The notes: generated by a model not told the origin, from the sequence alone. Numbered from the stretch's first letter, positions 1 to 8,864 are shown. The stretch is DNA of 64,000 nt from Enhygromyxa salina (GCF_000737335.2 NZ_JMCC02000040.1:1-64000), one strand, 5' to 3'. Translations and numbers: made by a program.

Positions 1-1185
1 CGAGCCGATCCGGCGCTCGAGATCCGCGAGCTCGAGCGCCGCCTCGCGCCAGCTGCTTGCCAGCGCCTGGCCTTGCTGCGCCCGCGTCAGGCCAGGCTCG
101 ACCCAGCGCGCGAGCGAGCGCCGGGCCTGTTCGTGGGCGCCGAGCTTGGCGAAGTGCCGGGCCGCGCGTCGGGCCCGCTCGAGGTCGTTGGGCTCGCGGA
201 TCATGCCCGCGAGCCAAGCCCCGAGCGCGGGCAAGCTGGCGAGATCGACCACGTTGTGATCGCGGACGGCCTGCAGCTGGCGCAGCGCGTGTGGATCACC
301 GGGCGCCTGCAGCCACCGCCAGAACACCTCGGGGATCTCCGCCGAGTCGATGTCCCCGCGCCGCCGCACGCCCAAGAGATCACGCTCGAGGGTCCCGAGC
401 CGACAGTCTGGGCCAAACCCGCCGTGGATCCGCCGGGCGGGATGCAAGAGATCGACGTGATCGACATGCGCGGCCGCGAGGACCCGATCACACAGGCCGT
501 AGCGCCGGGCACGGAGCCGCAGCAACGGCAGATCAAAGCTCGCGCCGTTGAAGCTCACCAGCGGATCCGGGGACAAGTTGCGCAGCGTGGCCAGCACGTC
601 GGCGAGCAGCGCTGACTCGCCGCCCAGGCGCGAGAGCGTCCACTGCGTGACGGTGAGGTTGCCCTCGCCATACCAAGCGATGCCGACCATGAACGGCAGC
701 GCGACCCCGCCGAGCCCCGTGGTCTCCGTGTCGATGAACACGGGCCGGACGCCGCGGGTCGCCCCAAGACAGACCAGATCGCGCGCCAACGCGGACCCCG
801 TGGGGAGCTCGAGCCGATCCAGGCAGCCGCCAAGCAGCGCGGGCCGACCCGTCGCCAGGCGCTGCGCAAACCCCCGCGGCACCACCCGGGTGGGCGCCGC
901 GACGGGCAGCAGCACGTCGCGCCGCTCGAAGGGCGCGCCCGCGTCCATGGCCACGGGCTCGTTCACAGACCCTGAAACCGCGGGCGCCGTCACAGACCCT
1001 GAAACCGCGGGCGCCGTCACTGACCCTGAAACCGCGGGCGCCGTCACAGACCCTGAAACCGCGGGCGCCGTCACAGACCCTGAAACCGCGGGTGCGGCCC
1101 GCCCACTCGACGCGGACGAGGCCGTCGCGCGCGGATCGAGCCGCTCGAGCGCCCGGGCATGGGCGAGCCGCGTGAGCAGGTCCAT
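1..1185 (-). CDS. mrfB: MrfB/YprB-like DEDD-type exonuclease (3' end outside window)
   Basis: 395 residues are visible and the frame is still open at the window edge, so the C-terminus is missing. It is an RNase H-like exonuclease of the YprB/MrfB type; in Bacillus subtilis MrfB acts with helicase MrfA in repair of mitomycin lesions. Seen: motif I DTETTGLGG at residues 152-160, a motif II candidate SFNGASFD ending near 218, and a motif III candidate HNVVD at 310-314. Residues about 30-74 are five copies of a 9-residue Ala-Pro-Val-Ser repeat encoded by a 27-bp tandem array, an odd linker between a short N-terminal helix and the nuclease domain. The ATG overlaps the stop of the upstream helicase gene (TGATG), so the two are probably translationally coupled. 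Family assignment is firm from motif plus neighbour; the in vivo role is inferred. Confidence 0.85.
   Translation of the reverse strand, partial: MDLLTRLAHARALERLDPRATASSASSGRAAPAVSGSVTAPAVSGSVTAPAVSGSVTAPAVSGSVTAPAVSGSVNEPVAMDAGAPFERRDVLLPVAAPTRVVPRGFAQRLATGRPALLGGCLDRLELPTGSALARDLVCLGATRGVRPVFIDTETTGLGGVALPFMVGIAWYGEGNLTVTQWTLSRLGGESALLADVLATLRNLSPDPLVSFNGASFDLPLLRLRARRYGLCDRVLAAAHVDHVDLLHPARRIHGGFGPDCRLGTLERDLLGVRRRGDIDSAEIPEVFWRWLQAPGDPHALRQLQAVRDHNVVDLASLPALGAWLAGMIREPNDLERARRAARHFAKLGAHEQARRSLARWVEPGLTRAQQGQALASSWREAALELADLERRIGS
963..1097 (-). repeat. 27-bp in-frame tandem repeat, five copies
   Basis: Five near-identical head-to-tail 27-bp units; unit 3 differs at one base and unit 5 diverges at its end. 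There are no spacers. Read on the minus strand they encode repeated APAVSGSVT in the N-terminal linker of the exonuclease gene, so copy number can change without breaking the frame. Confidence 0.95.
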
Positions 1186-3869
1186 CAGAGCCCGTCGATC
1201 ATCGCTTCGATCGTGGCGATCAGATCTGCCCGCGCGTGCCTGCGCGCGACAGCTTCCGGGTGTTCGAGGTTGACGCGCTCGGCCTCGGTTGGGGTGGGGC
1301 CAAAGCTCCCCCCAGCATCGAGCGCGACCTCCGTGCCGATGCAGGTGGGACAGCCGTTCGCGCAGCCACACCCGCGCACCGCCGCGAGCACGCGCTCGAA
1401 GAAGGGCCGGCCCAGCGCGTGCGCCTGCGTCGAGAGGCCCGCGCCGCCTGGCAGATCATCGTAGAGATAGATTGTGGGGCGCCCACTCGCGAGCATCGAG
1501 GCCTCGGCCGGCGGCCGGCCAAACCCCACGGGCGCCCACGCGGTCACGCCGTCGGGACCGGGCAGGCCCGACGTGACGGCGTGGCACAGATCCTGGACCT
1601 CGCACATCAGGACCATCGCCGCGACGTGGCGAATCGCGTGCGCGGCAGCCAACGCCGCGTTGCTGCGCCGGTGGGGATCGCCCAGCCACGCGAGCAGCTG
1701 ATCCGGGAAGCCCCAGTACGCCGCGATCGTGTGCAGCTCGAGATCGGGCAGCTTGACCGGCCCAAACCCAACGTTCTCGTGGGTTCGAAACCGCAGCTTC
1801 TTGAACCCGGGCACCGCGCGCACCACGTGGGCGTAGCCGGTGCCCGACGGGACCCGCCGCGGATCGCCCTGGCTCGCGCCGGACCCTTCGTCGCTGCGAT
1901 CACCCTCGAGCATGCGCACCCGCAGGTTGCAGACCGCCTCTGTGTAGTAGGTGACCGCGGCCTCGTGCACGTAGGCCTTGCGCTCGTCCCAGTCGAGCCG
2001 GCGGACCTCGTAGGTCTTGCCCTCGAGCGGATAGATTGCGCCTGGGTGCAGGTACAGCGGGCCGTCTTCGAAGTCGACCTCTGCCAAAATCCGACCGTGC
2101 TCGGCCCGACCCGGGACGTCTTCGACGACCGTGAAATTTTCTTCGAGCGAGCCACGCAGATCGACCGCGTCGGCCGGGAACGCCGAGCCGATCGCGTAAA
2201 AGCGCAGCCCACCGTCGGCCTCTTGCTCGCGCAGCAGCGCCCCCCGCTCGCCCAGGTAGTCGAGCGCGCCTGCGAGCTCTTCGGTCGTGAGCCCGCCCCA
2301 GCTCGACCACCATGGCTGCTCGACCTCGCTCACCGAGCCGGGCGCCTGAAATCCAAACGGCAGCTCGTAGGCGGCGCAGCGCAGGTGCGGCACCAAGATC
2401 TCGGGGTTGAGCGCGTCGAGCCGGGCGTGCTCGGGTGGCTCGCCAAACAAGAACTCTGGCGCCGCACAGACGAACTGATCTAGCGGCCGCGACGAGAGCA
2501 CCATGATCGTCAGTGATGGATCCTGGCGCCGACCGGCCCGCCCCGATCGCTGCCACGTCGCCGCGCGCGTGCCCGGGTAGCCCGCCAGCACCACCGCGTC
2601 GAGCCCACCAATGTCCATGCCGAGCTCGAGCGCGTTGGTGGAAGTGACGACCTTGGCCTCACCTTCGCGCAGGGCAGCCTCGATCTCGCGGCGATGCTCG
2701 GGCAAGTAGCCGCCGCGGTAGCCACGGATGGTTCGGCGCGCGCGAGCGACAGCGCCAGGATCGACGGGGCCCGCGTGCTCCGGCGGACGACGAAACTGGC
2801 TCGCCGGCTGGTTTTGCAACCGCGCCCACGGACCGATCGCCGTCTTTCCTTGGGGCCTGAACCCACCCGGACCCAGCGGTTGCTGGTTGACGCCGTTCGT
2901 GGGCTGCATGGGTGAGCGATCGCGCTCGTGCACGCCGCACTCGTCCTCGCGCAGGTAGCGAGTCAGCAGCTCGACCGCCTTGCGCGTGCGGCAAAACGCC
3001 AACGTCGTTAGATCGGCCGCACGCAGCCGGCCAAGCACCGCGCGCGTGCATTTGAGGTAGTCACGCCGGACCCCGGTGAGCGGATCGACGACCGCGGGGT
3101 TGACCACGACGAAGGTCCGCGGACCAACCGGCGCCGAGCTCTGATCAATGACCTCGAAGTCTTCGCGGGCGCACAGTGACGCCGCGAGCTCGCGCGGGTT
3201 GGCGATCGTCGCCGAGCAGGTGATCAGCTGCGGCCGCGACCCATGAAACGCACACACCCGCCACAGCCGCCGCAGCACGTTGGCAACGTGGCTGCCAAAC
3301 ACGCCGCGGTAAGTGTGCAGCTCGTCGATGACGACGTAGCGCAGCCCCGACAAGAACGCCGACCAGCGATCGTGATGGGGCAGCACGGCGCGATGCAGCA
3401 TGTCGGGGTTGGTAGCGATCACGTGAGCGCGCGCACGGGCTGCACGCCGTTGATCGGGCGGCGTGTCGCCGTCGTAGGTGCCCGCACCCACGCACCCTTG
3501 CAGCGGCGTGTTGGGGCCGACCAGCTTGCGAAACGCTTCTACTTGGTCGCGCGCGAGCGCCTTGGTTGGAAACAAGAACAGCGCGCGCGCGGCTGGATCT
3601 GCGAGCGCAGCCTGTAAAACCGGAGCTTGGTAGCAGAGCGACTTGCCCGACGCGGTCGCGGTTGCGAGCACGAGATCCCGACCTGCATGGAGTGCATCGA
3701 GGCCGCGCTGTTGATGTGCGTAGGGTCGATCGACACCGATCGTCGCAAAGCACTGGCGCACGCGCGCGTCGATCCACGCTGGCCACTCGCCAGACACACC
3801 CGCGCGCGGCGGAGTGCGGCGCACCGTGACGAGATCGATGTCCTCGAGATCCGTGATCGACGCGACCAC
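1185..3869 (-). CDS. mrfA: MrfA/YprA-like superfamily 2 DNA helicase with DUF1998-type Zn domain
   Basis: ATP-dependent SF2 DNA helicase, partner of the exonuclease that follows. Seen in the 894-residue form: Walker A ATASGKSLCYQ near residue 71, DEAH-like box VIDELH near 180, motif III SATIANP, helicase C domain with ALELGMDIGG and the QRSGRAGR motif, and a C-terminal cysteine cluster CGCANGCPTC typical of the DUF1998 Zn region. It is longer than B. subtilis MrfA, partly through a low-complexity Pro/Gln-rich insertion between the helicase lobes. An in-frame ATG exists at 4073, but using it would translate two long hairpins (3920-4060) as protein, so I place the start at GTG 3869; that choice is uncertain. 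The stop overlaps the next ATG. Lhr-like helicases are the alternative, but the adjacent YprB-like gene favours MrfA. Confidence 0.85.
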   Translation of the reverse strand: MVASITDLEDIDLVTVRRTPPRAGVSGEWPAWIDARVRQCFATIGVDRPYAHQQRGLDALHAGRDLVLATATASGKSLCYQAPVLQAALADPAARALFLFPTKALARDQVEAFRKLVGPNTPLQGCVGAGTYDGDTPPDQRRAARARAHVIATNPDMLHRAVLPHHDRWSAFLSGLRYVVIDELHTYRGVFGSHVANVLRRLWRVCAFHGSRPQLITCSATIANPRELAASLCAREDFEVIDQSSAPVGPRTFVVVNPAVVDPLTGVRRDYLKCTRAVLGRLRAADLTTLAFCRTRKAVELLTRYLREDECGVHERDRSPMQPTNGVNQQPLGPGGFRPQGKTAIGPWARLQNQPASQFRRPPEHAGPVDPGAVARARRTIRGYRGGYLPEHRREIEAALREGEAKVVTSTNALELGMDIGGLDAVVLAGYPGTRAATWQRSGRAGRRQDPSLTIMVLSSRPLDQFVCAAPEFLFGEPPEHARLDALNPEILVPHLRCAAYELPFGFQAPGSVSEVEQPWWSSWGGLTTEELAGALDYLGERGALLREQEADGGLRFYAIGSAFPADAVDLRGSLEENFTVVEDVPGRAEHGRILAEVDFEDGPLYLHPGAIYPLEGKTYEVRRLDWDERKAYVHEAAVTYYTEAVCNLRVRMLEGDRSDEGSGASQGDPRRVPSGTGYAHVVRAVPGFKKLRFRTHENVGFGPVKLPDLELHTIAAYWGFPDQLLAWLGDPHRRSNAALAAAHAIRHVAAMVLMCEVQDLCHAVTSGLPGPDGVTAWAPVGFGRPPAEASMLASGRPTIYLYDDLPGGAGLSTQAHALGRPFFERVLAAVRGCGCANGCPTCIGTEVALDAGGSFGPTPTEAERVNLEHPEAVARRHARADLIATIEAMIDGL

Positions 3870-3919
3870 GTGATCGAGTCGAGCGCTGGCATGACCAACA
3901 GGAACGCGACCCAAAAGGT

Positions 3920-3962
3920 GAGCGGTCGACCTGTCGCCAGTGTTGGCGAAGGTCGACCGCTC
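3920..3962. repeat. Near-perfect 43-nt hairpin upstream of the helicase gene
   Basis: Perfect 13-bp arms GAGCGGTCGACCT (3920-3932) and their reverse complement (3950-3962) enclose a second 6-bp stem TCGCCA/TGGCGA (3934-3939, 3944-3949) around a GTGT loop. The result is an almost continuous 19-bp stem. It could be a transcriptional stop, an RNA leader or a REP-like element. Its presence argues that the helicase start lies downstream. Confidence 0.85.
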
Positions 3963-3967
3963 GGGTA

Positions 3968-4060
3968 CATCAGGCTTCCCCGCGCCGGCAGAAACACCCG
4001 AAATTGAAGGAGGATCCGGTGTTTCTGGAAGGAGGGTCCGTACGCGGGGAAAGCCTGATG
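3968..4060. repeat. Nested long inverted repeat upstream of the helicase gene
   Basis: Outer arms CATCAGGCTTCCCCGCG (3968-3984) and CGCGGGGAAAGCCTGATG (4043-4060) are complementary apart from one extra A. Inside, AGAAACACC (3990-3998) pairs with GGTGTTTCT (4018-4026). Two purine runs of the type GAAGGAGG lie between and beside the inner arms and could be exposed or masked by folding. It directly adjoins the 3920-3962 hairpin. Function unknown. Confidence 0.8.
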
Positions 4061-4094
4061 GGTGCTCTAGCATCGAACGGAAAATCTCGCCTGC

Positions 4095-4129
4095 ACTGAA
4101 CGGGTGAGTTGACCTAACACTCGTTCAGT
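4095..4129. promoter_or_regulatory. Operator-like inverted repeat in a 476-bp gap
   Basis: ACTGAACGGGTG and CACTCGTTCAGT form an imperfect inverted repeat around a short centre, the size and style of a dimeric repressor site. The gap 4074-4549 holds this repeat and no convincing gene. It lies between the helicase (leftward) and the PilZ gene (rightward), so it could control either. No regulator gene adjoins it; the operator reading is inference. Confidence 0.35.
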
Positions 4130-4537
4130 CATGCCGTCAAGCGCCCACGAACACGCTTTGATCAGCATTCGCCGATCGCTCGATCTGTCTCGGACCCATG
4201 CGCATACAACGCGCACGCGGGTCCGTGCCGAGCGCACTCGCCTGATCCAGACCGGCGTGCTGGCCGCGGCATCCTCCTAAGGTGTTGTGATCGCCTCGCT
4301 TTTCGATGGGGTGCCGATCTCGCTGAGGAGATCTCTCGACAGCTTGTCGACAAGTTTTCCACTGCGCTCGCGCTCGATCATCTCCGATCGCGACCCGATC
4401 GCGCGGCGAGATCTGTCATCGACCGAGCAAGGATTTCTCGAGCGCGCCCGAAGTGCAGAGTTGATCACGGGCTTCGCTGCCAAAGCTGACGACAGCCTCG
4501 AAAATTCCGAAAACTGTGGACGCTCGCGTGCGCCGCG

Positions 4538-4543
4538 TAGAGT
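4538..4543 (+). promoter_or_regulatory. Start-proximal -10 hexamer TAGAGT
   Basis: TANNNT hexamer six nucleotides before the GTG of the PilZ gene. Transcription from it would begin at or next to the start codon, giving a leaderless mRNA. Confidence 0.5.
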
Positions 4544-4549
4544 AACGGC

Positions 4550-4891
4550 GTGGCTGATCTACGTGCGCAGCTGCGAGTGGCCGTGCACTATCGGCTGAGC
4601 TTGCGGCGAGCTGGTGTCGAGGGTCGAGGGACGACCGAGAACCTCAGTGAGCGTGGCGCGATGGTGTCGTTGGACATCGATCCGCCGCTCGCAGCCGGCG
4701 AGGAGATCGCGCTCGAGATCGAGCTACCAGGCTACGGGAGCTTGGTCGTGCCCTCGAAGGTGCGATGGGCGTCGACGGTGCTGCCGGGCATGACGGGCGT
4801 GGAGTTCACGCTGCCGGTCCCGCCCGTGCTGCTGGCACACATTGCCGAGCTGGTGAATTCGCGCCTCGACGAGGCCGAGGGCGTCGCCTAG
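4550..4891 (+). CDS. PilZ domain protein
   Basis: A 113-residue single-domain protein. PilZ domains bind cyclic di-GMP through an N-terminal Arg-rich motif and a downstream (D/N)-x-S-x-x-G motif. Seen: an Arg cluster near residues 6-20 (RVAVHYRLSLRR) and ENLSERGAMVSLD near 30-42, followed by the beta-strand pattern of PilZ and a short C-terminal helix. No other domain is attached, so it is likely a stand-alone c-di-GMP receptor, which in myxobacteria often acts on motility or polysaccharide export; the target here cannot be told. Start is GTG with TAGAGT 6 nt upstream and no Shine-Dalgarno. It converges on the next gene across a shared hairpin. Confidence 0.8.
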   Translation: MADLRAQLRVAVHYRLSLRRAGVEGRGTTENLSERGAMVSLDIDPPLAAGEEIALEIELPGYGSLVVPSKVRWASTVLPGMTGVEFTLPVPPVLLAHIAELVNSRLDEAEGVA

Positions 4892-4914
4892 AGAGGCGAA
4901 CCTCGCCTCTCTAG
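4888..4914. terminator. Bidirectional hairpin between convergent genes
   Basis: A 12-bp perfect stem (CTAGAGAGGCGA and its complement) with a 3-nt loop lies exactly between the converging PilZ gene and the leftward 621-residue gene, overlapping both stop codons. There is no strong T-run, so it may act by structure or with Rho. Confidence 0.7.
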
Positions 4915-6776
4915 CGCCCCCAAACCGGCTGCGCGCTCCAGTCTTCGGGCCACGCTTCACCGCGGTTGCCCGGGATATCGAGGCCCGCGCCGTCGCGGAC
5001 AAAATTGTCGACGTCCGCGAACGCGCGCTCGCGGCTGTGTTTGCCAGCTCGCGCGCGCATCGGTTGGATCTGCCCGGCGTCGGCGATCGCCACGATCTCG
5101 TGGGGCGCCGCGCGCAGATCGACCAGCGCACCCTTGCGCGAGGCGTTGAGCAGCTGCTCTTCGTTGCCGATCGGGTCCGCGACGGTCTTGGCCTTGAAGG
5201 TCCACACCAGCAGCGCGGTTGGATCACGGCTCGCAAAGCCCGAGTTGTCGGCGAGCAGATCCGGCATCCCAAAGTGGGTCTTGCCGATGTCGTCTTGGTT
5301 GACGGGCCCGGCCATCATGCAGATCCCGGCGAGCAGGTCGCAGTCGTCGGGCAGATCGACCACCCCCATCAGCTCGGCGTACAGCGCACCGCGACAGGCC
5401 GAGGCGCCGACGGCCCGGATCGCCAGCTCCCAGTCCAGCCCCGCCGCCTCGACCTCGCGCCGCGACAGCCCAGCGATGTAGATGCGCTGCCCGGCCAGCG
5501 CGAACGCCTTGCGACCGCGCTCGGCGTTGCGCGACAGCGCCTTGGCCAGCGGAAAGTCCGCCCACTTGGGGATCTGCGCGACCACGCGGTCCGTGATCGT
5601 CTCGAGCTTCTGCTGGATCTTGCGCAGGCGCTGCTTGCCGCCCGGCGTGAGCACGTCGACCCGATCGAGCAGCAGCAGCTCCTTGGCGCCCTCGCGCTCG
5701 AACCCGGTCCAGCGCGCGAACGCGTTGTAGCCGGCGCGCCCAGCTTGGACGGTGAACGCCTCGGGCACGTCCATGTCCTGGCGCGCGCGATACTGCGGCG
5801 GGGCCTTGTCCTCGTAGTTGACCCCCGGCTGGATCCGCTCGCTGCGAAACGCGAGCAGGTTGGCGCCGAGCTTGCGCCACAGCCGCTTGGCCTGATCTTC
5901 AGGAAGCTCGTCGTCGAACCGGACTTGCTCGTGCTCGAGCGCGACACCGACTTGCACGACCATCGCGACTTGCCAGCCTTGCCGCCGATCCTCGCTGCCA
6001 AGCTTGCACATCCGCTCGAGCCGAGCGATCGCGCCGGCGTTTCGCTCGCGGTTGCGCCCGCAAAACGGGGCCTGGAAGATCTGCGCGCGGCGCCGACCCT
6101 GCGAGGCGATCACCACCGCGCGCTCGAGGGTGTCGGCCAAGATCCCCACGTGCAGCTGCTGGAGGTAGCCGATCGTGGGGATGTCGCTCTCGTGAAACAG
6201 CTGCTTGCGGATCGCCCGGATCGGCACGCTCAGCAGGCTGCGGACCGGCTTGTGACCGACGAAGGTCAGCAGCAGCGTGAACGGGGTCCGATACGGACGC
6301 GAGAGCACCACGTGGGTGTAGCAAGCGCCATCGAGCACCTTGCCCTCACCCGCGCCGTCGACACCCGTCATGCTGCGCAGGATCCCGGCGATCGTGTCGC
6401 TGTCGTCGGGCCCAAAGCTGACCTGTCGCTGGCCCCGGTAGTTGGTCGACTGCCGCGAGCTGAGCACACCCAGCGCCGACTCTTCGAACAGCTCTTGCTC
6501 GGGGACCCGCTCGACGGGACCGAACCCGGTGGGGGCCTGCAAGCACAGCAGCTTCAGGGCCCCGCGACCTTCGGCCTGGCTCATGCCCACGCGGCTGCGG
6601 TAGCCAACCGGCGAACCCGACTCGAGCGCGGTCGGCAGCGAGTAGCGCGTGCGCTTCTCCCCGGGCAGCGCGAAGCGAGCGTCCCGACGGGCGCGCTGCT
6701 CGGGCGGCGGCGGCTCGACCGTCACGAGCTCGAGGGGCTTGGGTTGCGTATCGGGTGCCGGCTCGGCCTCGGACAT
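4911..6776 (-). CDS. Conserved-looking protein of unknown function, 621 residues
   Basis: I do not recognise the family. It is a long soluble protein with no signal peptide or membrane span. Residues 1-60 are Pro/Glu-rich and look disordered; the rest is dense in ordinary globular sequence, with a cysteine pair in GICMMAGP/ACRGALY context and a stretch KQRLRKIQQKLETITDRVVAQIP that looks helical. Codon use matches its neighbours. The ATG has TAGTCT 7 nt upstream, placed over the end of the upstream acyltransferase gene, so it can be transcribed on its own as well as by read-through. Nothing in the context fixes a role. It could be a contractile-apparatus or secretion component by size, but no motif supports that. 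Confidence 0.7.
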   Translation of the reverse strand: MSEAEPAPDTQPKPLELVTVEPPPPEQRARRDARFALPGEKRTRYSLPTALESGSPVGYRSRVGMSQAEGRGALKLLCLQAPTGFGPVERVPEQELFEESALGVLSSRQSTNYRGQRQVSFGPDDSDTIAGILRSMTGVDGAGEGKVLDGACYTHVVLSRPYRTPFTLLLTFVGHKPVRSLLSVPIRAIRKQLFHESDIPTIGYLQQLHVGILADTLERAVVIASQGRRRAQIFQAPFCGRNRERNAGAIARLERMCKLGSEDRRQGWQVAMVVQVGVALEHEQVRFDDELPEDQAKRLWRKLGANLLAFRSERIQPGVNYEDKAPPQYRARQDMDVPEAFTVQAGRAGYNAFARWTGFEREGAKELLLLDRVDVLTPGGKQRLRKIQQKLETITDRVVAQIPKWADFPLAKALSRNAERGRKAFALAGQRIYIAGLSRREVEAAGLDWELAIRAVGASACRGALYAELMGVVDLPDDCDLLAGICMMAGPVNQDDIGKTHFGMPDLLADNSGFASRDPTALLVWTFKAKTVADPIGNEEQLLNASRKGALVDLRAAPHEIVAIADAGQIQPMRARAGKHSRERAFADVDNFVRDGAGLDIPGNRGEAWPEDWSAQPVWGR

Positions 6777-6783
6777 GCGGGGG

Positions 6784-6789
6784 AGACTA
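6784..6789 (-). promoter_or_regulatory. Start-proximal -10 hexamer TAGTCT
   Basis: TANNNT hexamer seven nucleotides before the ATG of the 621-residue gene, overlapping the 3' end of the acyltransferase gene. Confidence 0.5.
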
Positions 6790-7518
6790 CGACTTTCGCT
6801 CGAACTCGGCTCGGCGCGCGTCGTACGTCTCGTTGATCACCCGCTCGAGCTCATCGCAGGCCGCTGCGGCGCCGATCTGCTTGGGATCGATCGGCGGCAG
6901 GATGATCATGTGCAGCCGTTGCCCCTTGCGGATGCAGCGGGCCTCGCGGCTCAGGCCCTCGTAGGTGCCCAGCAACACGATCGGGAGCAGCTTGAGGCCC
7001 TGGTCGGTCAAGATCCGGATGCCGGCCCGGCGAAACGGCTGCAGGTTGCCGTCGGGGCTGCGCGTGCCCTCGGGGAAGATCAGCAGCGGCCACGGGCTGG
7101 ACACCGCGGCGTCGCGGATCACCGAGCGCGCCGTCTGGCCCTTGCGACGATCGATCAGCACGCCACGGTTGCGCAGGTACGAGCCAAACACCGGCATCAA
7201 GGTCACCGCACGCTTGGCGATGAAGCTGACCGAGTTGGGAAACTCAGCCAGGATCAGCACCCAGTCGAGGTAGCTCAGGTGGTTGCTGGCGACCGCGTAG
7301 TTCTCGATGAACTTGGCGTGCTCTTGGCCCTCGACGGTGACGTGCATGTCGAGCACCGCGAGGATCCGCCGGCTCATCAGCCGCGCGATCCGTTGCTCGA
7401 TCACGCCGCCGCGCCGGTCGATCATGTTCCCGGCGATCTTGAACCCGTGGAACCAGCTAATCAGAGCGAACAGGCGCACGCCTTGCCACAGGCGGCGGAA
7501 TTCGTCGGCGATGCGCAT
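6787..7518 (-). CDS. 1-acyl-sn-glycerol-3-phosphate acyltransferase family protein (PlsC-like)
   Basis: Membrane-associated acyltransferase that would transfer an acyl chain to lysophosphatidic acid or a related lysolipid in phospholipid synthesis. At 243 residues it is the usual size. Seen: the catalytic NHxxxxD box as NHLSYLD (residues 79-85) and the glycerol-phosphate-binding block FPEGTRSPDG (from residue 148), with a hydrophobic N-terminal region that would sit in the inner membrane. Start ATG at 7518; no strong Shine-Dalgarno is visible. It lies just upstream of the 621-residue gene (10 nt gap). Family membership is firm. Whether the substrate is LPA or a specialised lipid such as an ornithine lipid is open. 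Confidence 0.9.
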   Translation of the reverse strand: MRIADEFRRLWQGVRLFALISWFHGFKIAGNMIDRRGGVIEQRIARLMSRRILAVLDMHVTVEGQEHAKFIENYAVASNHLSYLDWVLILAEFPNSVSFIAKRAVTLMPVFGSYLRNRGVLIDRRKGQTARSVIRDAAVSSPWPLLIFPEGTRSPDGNLQPFRRAGIRILTDQGLKLLPIVLLGTYEGLSREARCIRKGQRLHMIILPPIDPKQIGAAAACDELERVINETYDARRAEFERKS

Positions 7519-7655
7519 CGTCGGTCGCTAGTGTTTCCCGCAAGCGCCGGGCGGTTGCAAGATCAGCCGAAGATGAGCGGTCCACGCAGGCCAAGTCCTC
7601 AGCTACACCCAGTTTTAGCCTGTTCGGCGGGGTCGTGGCCAGGCATGCTCGGATC

Positions 7656-8294
7656 GTGACCAAGCTCAGCCCGGGGTTGATCCAAGATGCGGACCAGCGT
7701 CGGTGCTGGTGGTGCGGCGAACACCCGGACTATCAGCACTACCACGACCACGAGTGGGGGTTCCCCGTCGACGACGATCACCGCCTGTTCGAGAAGCTGT
7801 GTCTCGAGGGCTTTCAGTCCGGGCTCAGCTGGCTGACGATCCTGCGCAAGCGCGAGAATTTTCGGCGCGCGTTCGCGGGCTTCGACTACGAGGCGATCGC
7901 ACGCTGGCGCGCGAGCAGCCGCGTCGATCGCCTGCTCGAGGACGCCGGGATCGTTCGTCACAGGGGCAAGATCGAGGCCACGCTCAACAACGCCAAACAA
8001 GCCGTCGCGCTCGCTGACGAGTTTGGCTCGCTCGCCGCCTACTTTTGGCGGTGGGAGCCAGACGCCAAGGCCCGGCCCAAGCGGATGACCAAGGCTGCGC
8101 TCACCAAGTTGGGCCCGGCACCCGAGGCGGCCGCCATGGCCAAGGACCTCAAGCGCCGCGGCTTCGCGTTCTTTGGCCCGACCACCGCCTACGCGTTCAT
8201 GCAGGCGATGGGGCTCGTCAACGATCACATCGAAGGCTGCACGACGCGCGATCGCGTTTTTCAGGCCCGCGAGCAATTCACCCGACCCGCCTGA
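7656..8294 (+). CDS. tag: DNA-3-methyladenine glycosylase I
   Basis: Base-excision repair glycosylase that removes 3-methyladenine from alkylated DNA. The 212-residue protein has the Tag hallmarks: RCWWCGEHPDYQHYHDHEWG at the N-terminus, supplying Zn-binding Cys and His, the GLSWLTILRKRENFRRAF block, and HIEGC near the end with the second His/Cys pair. Start choice: GTG 7656, preceded at 6 nt by CATGCT, a near-match to the start-proximal -10 seen elsewhere here; ATG 7635 would add seven residues. Stand-alone gene divergent from the acyltransferase operon. Together with endonuclease III, RecQ and the MrfAB-like pair it makes several DNA repair genes in this window, but they are not clustered. 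Confidence 0.93.
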   Translation: MTKLSPGLIQDADQRRCWWCGEHPDYQHYHDHEWGFPVDDDHRLFEKLCLEGFQSGLSWLTILRKRENFRRAFAGFDYEAIARWRASSRVDRLLEDAGIVRHRGKIEATLNNAKQAVALADEFGSLAAYFWRWEPDAKARPKRMTKAALTKLGPAPEAAAMAKDLKRRGFAFFGPTTAYAFMQAMGLVNDHIEGCTTRDRVFQAREQFTRPA

Positions 8295-8300
8295 GCGCGG

Positions 8301-8864
<564 letters not shown>

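Noticed and set aside
963..1097. CRISPR-like array
   Set aside because: The units are 27 bp with no spacers between them and are in frame with a coding region.
3870..4073. N-terminal extension of the helicase from ATG 4073
   Set aside because: It would translate a 43-nt perfect hairpin and most of a nested inverted repeat, and adds 68 residues absent from the family.
4330..4530. Replication origin, from words like GTTTTCCAC and AACTGTGGA
   Set aside because: Only two weak DnaA-box look-alikes, no AT-rich unwinding region and no dnaA, dnaN or gidA genes nearby.
5037..6836. 599-residue rightward frame opposite the 621-residue gene
   Set aside because: It is an antisense artefact of high GC: its composition (Arg, Leu, Asp, His) mirrors the opposite coding strand and it has no motif. 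The same holds for 1236-2483(+) and 16477-18117(+).
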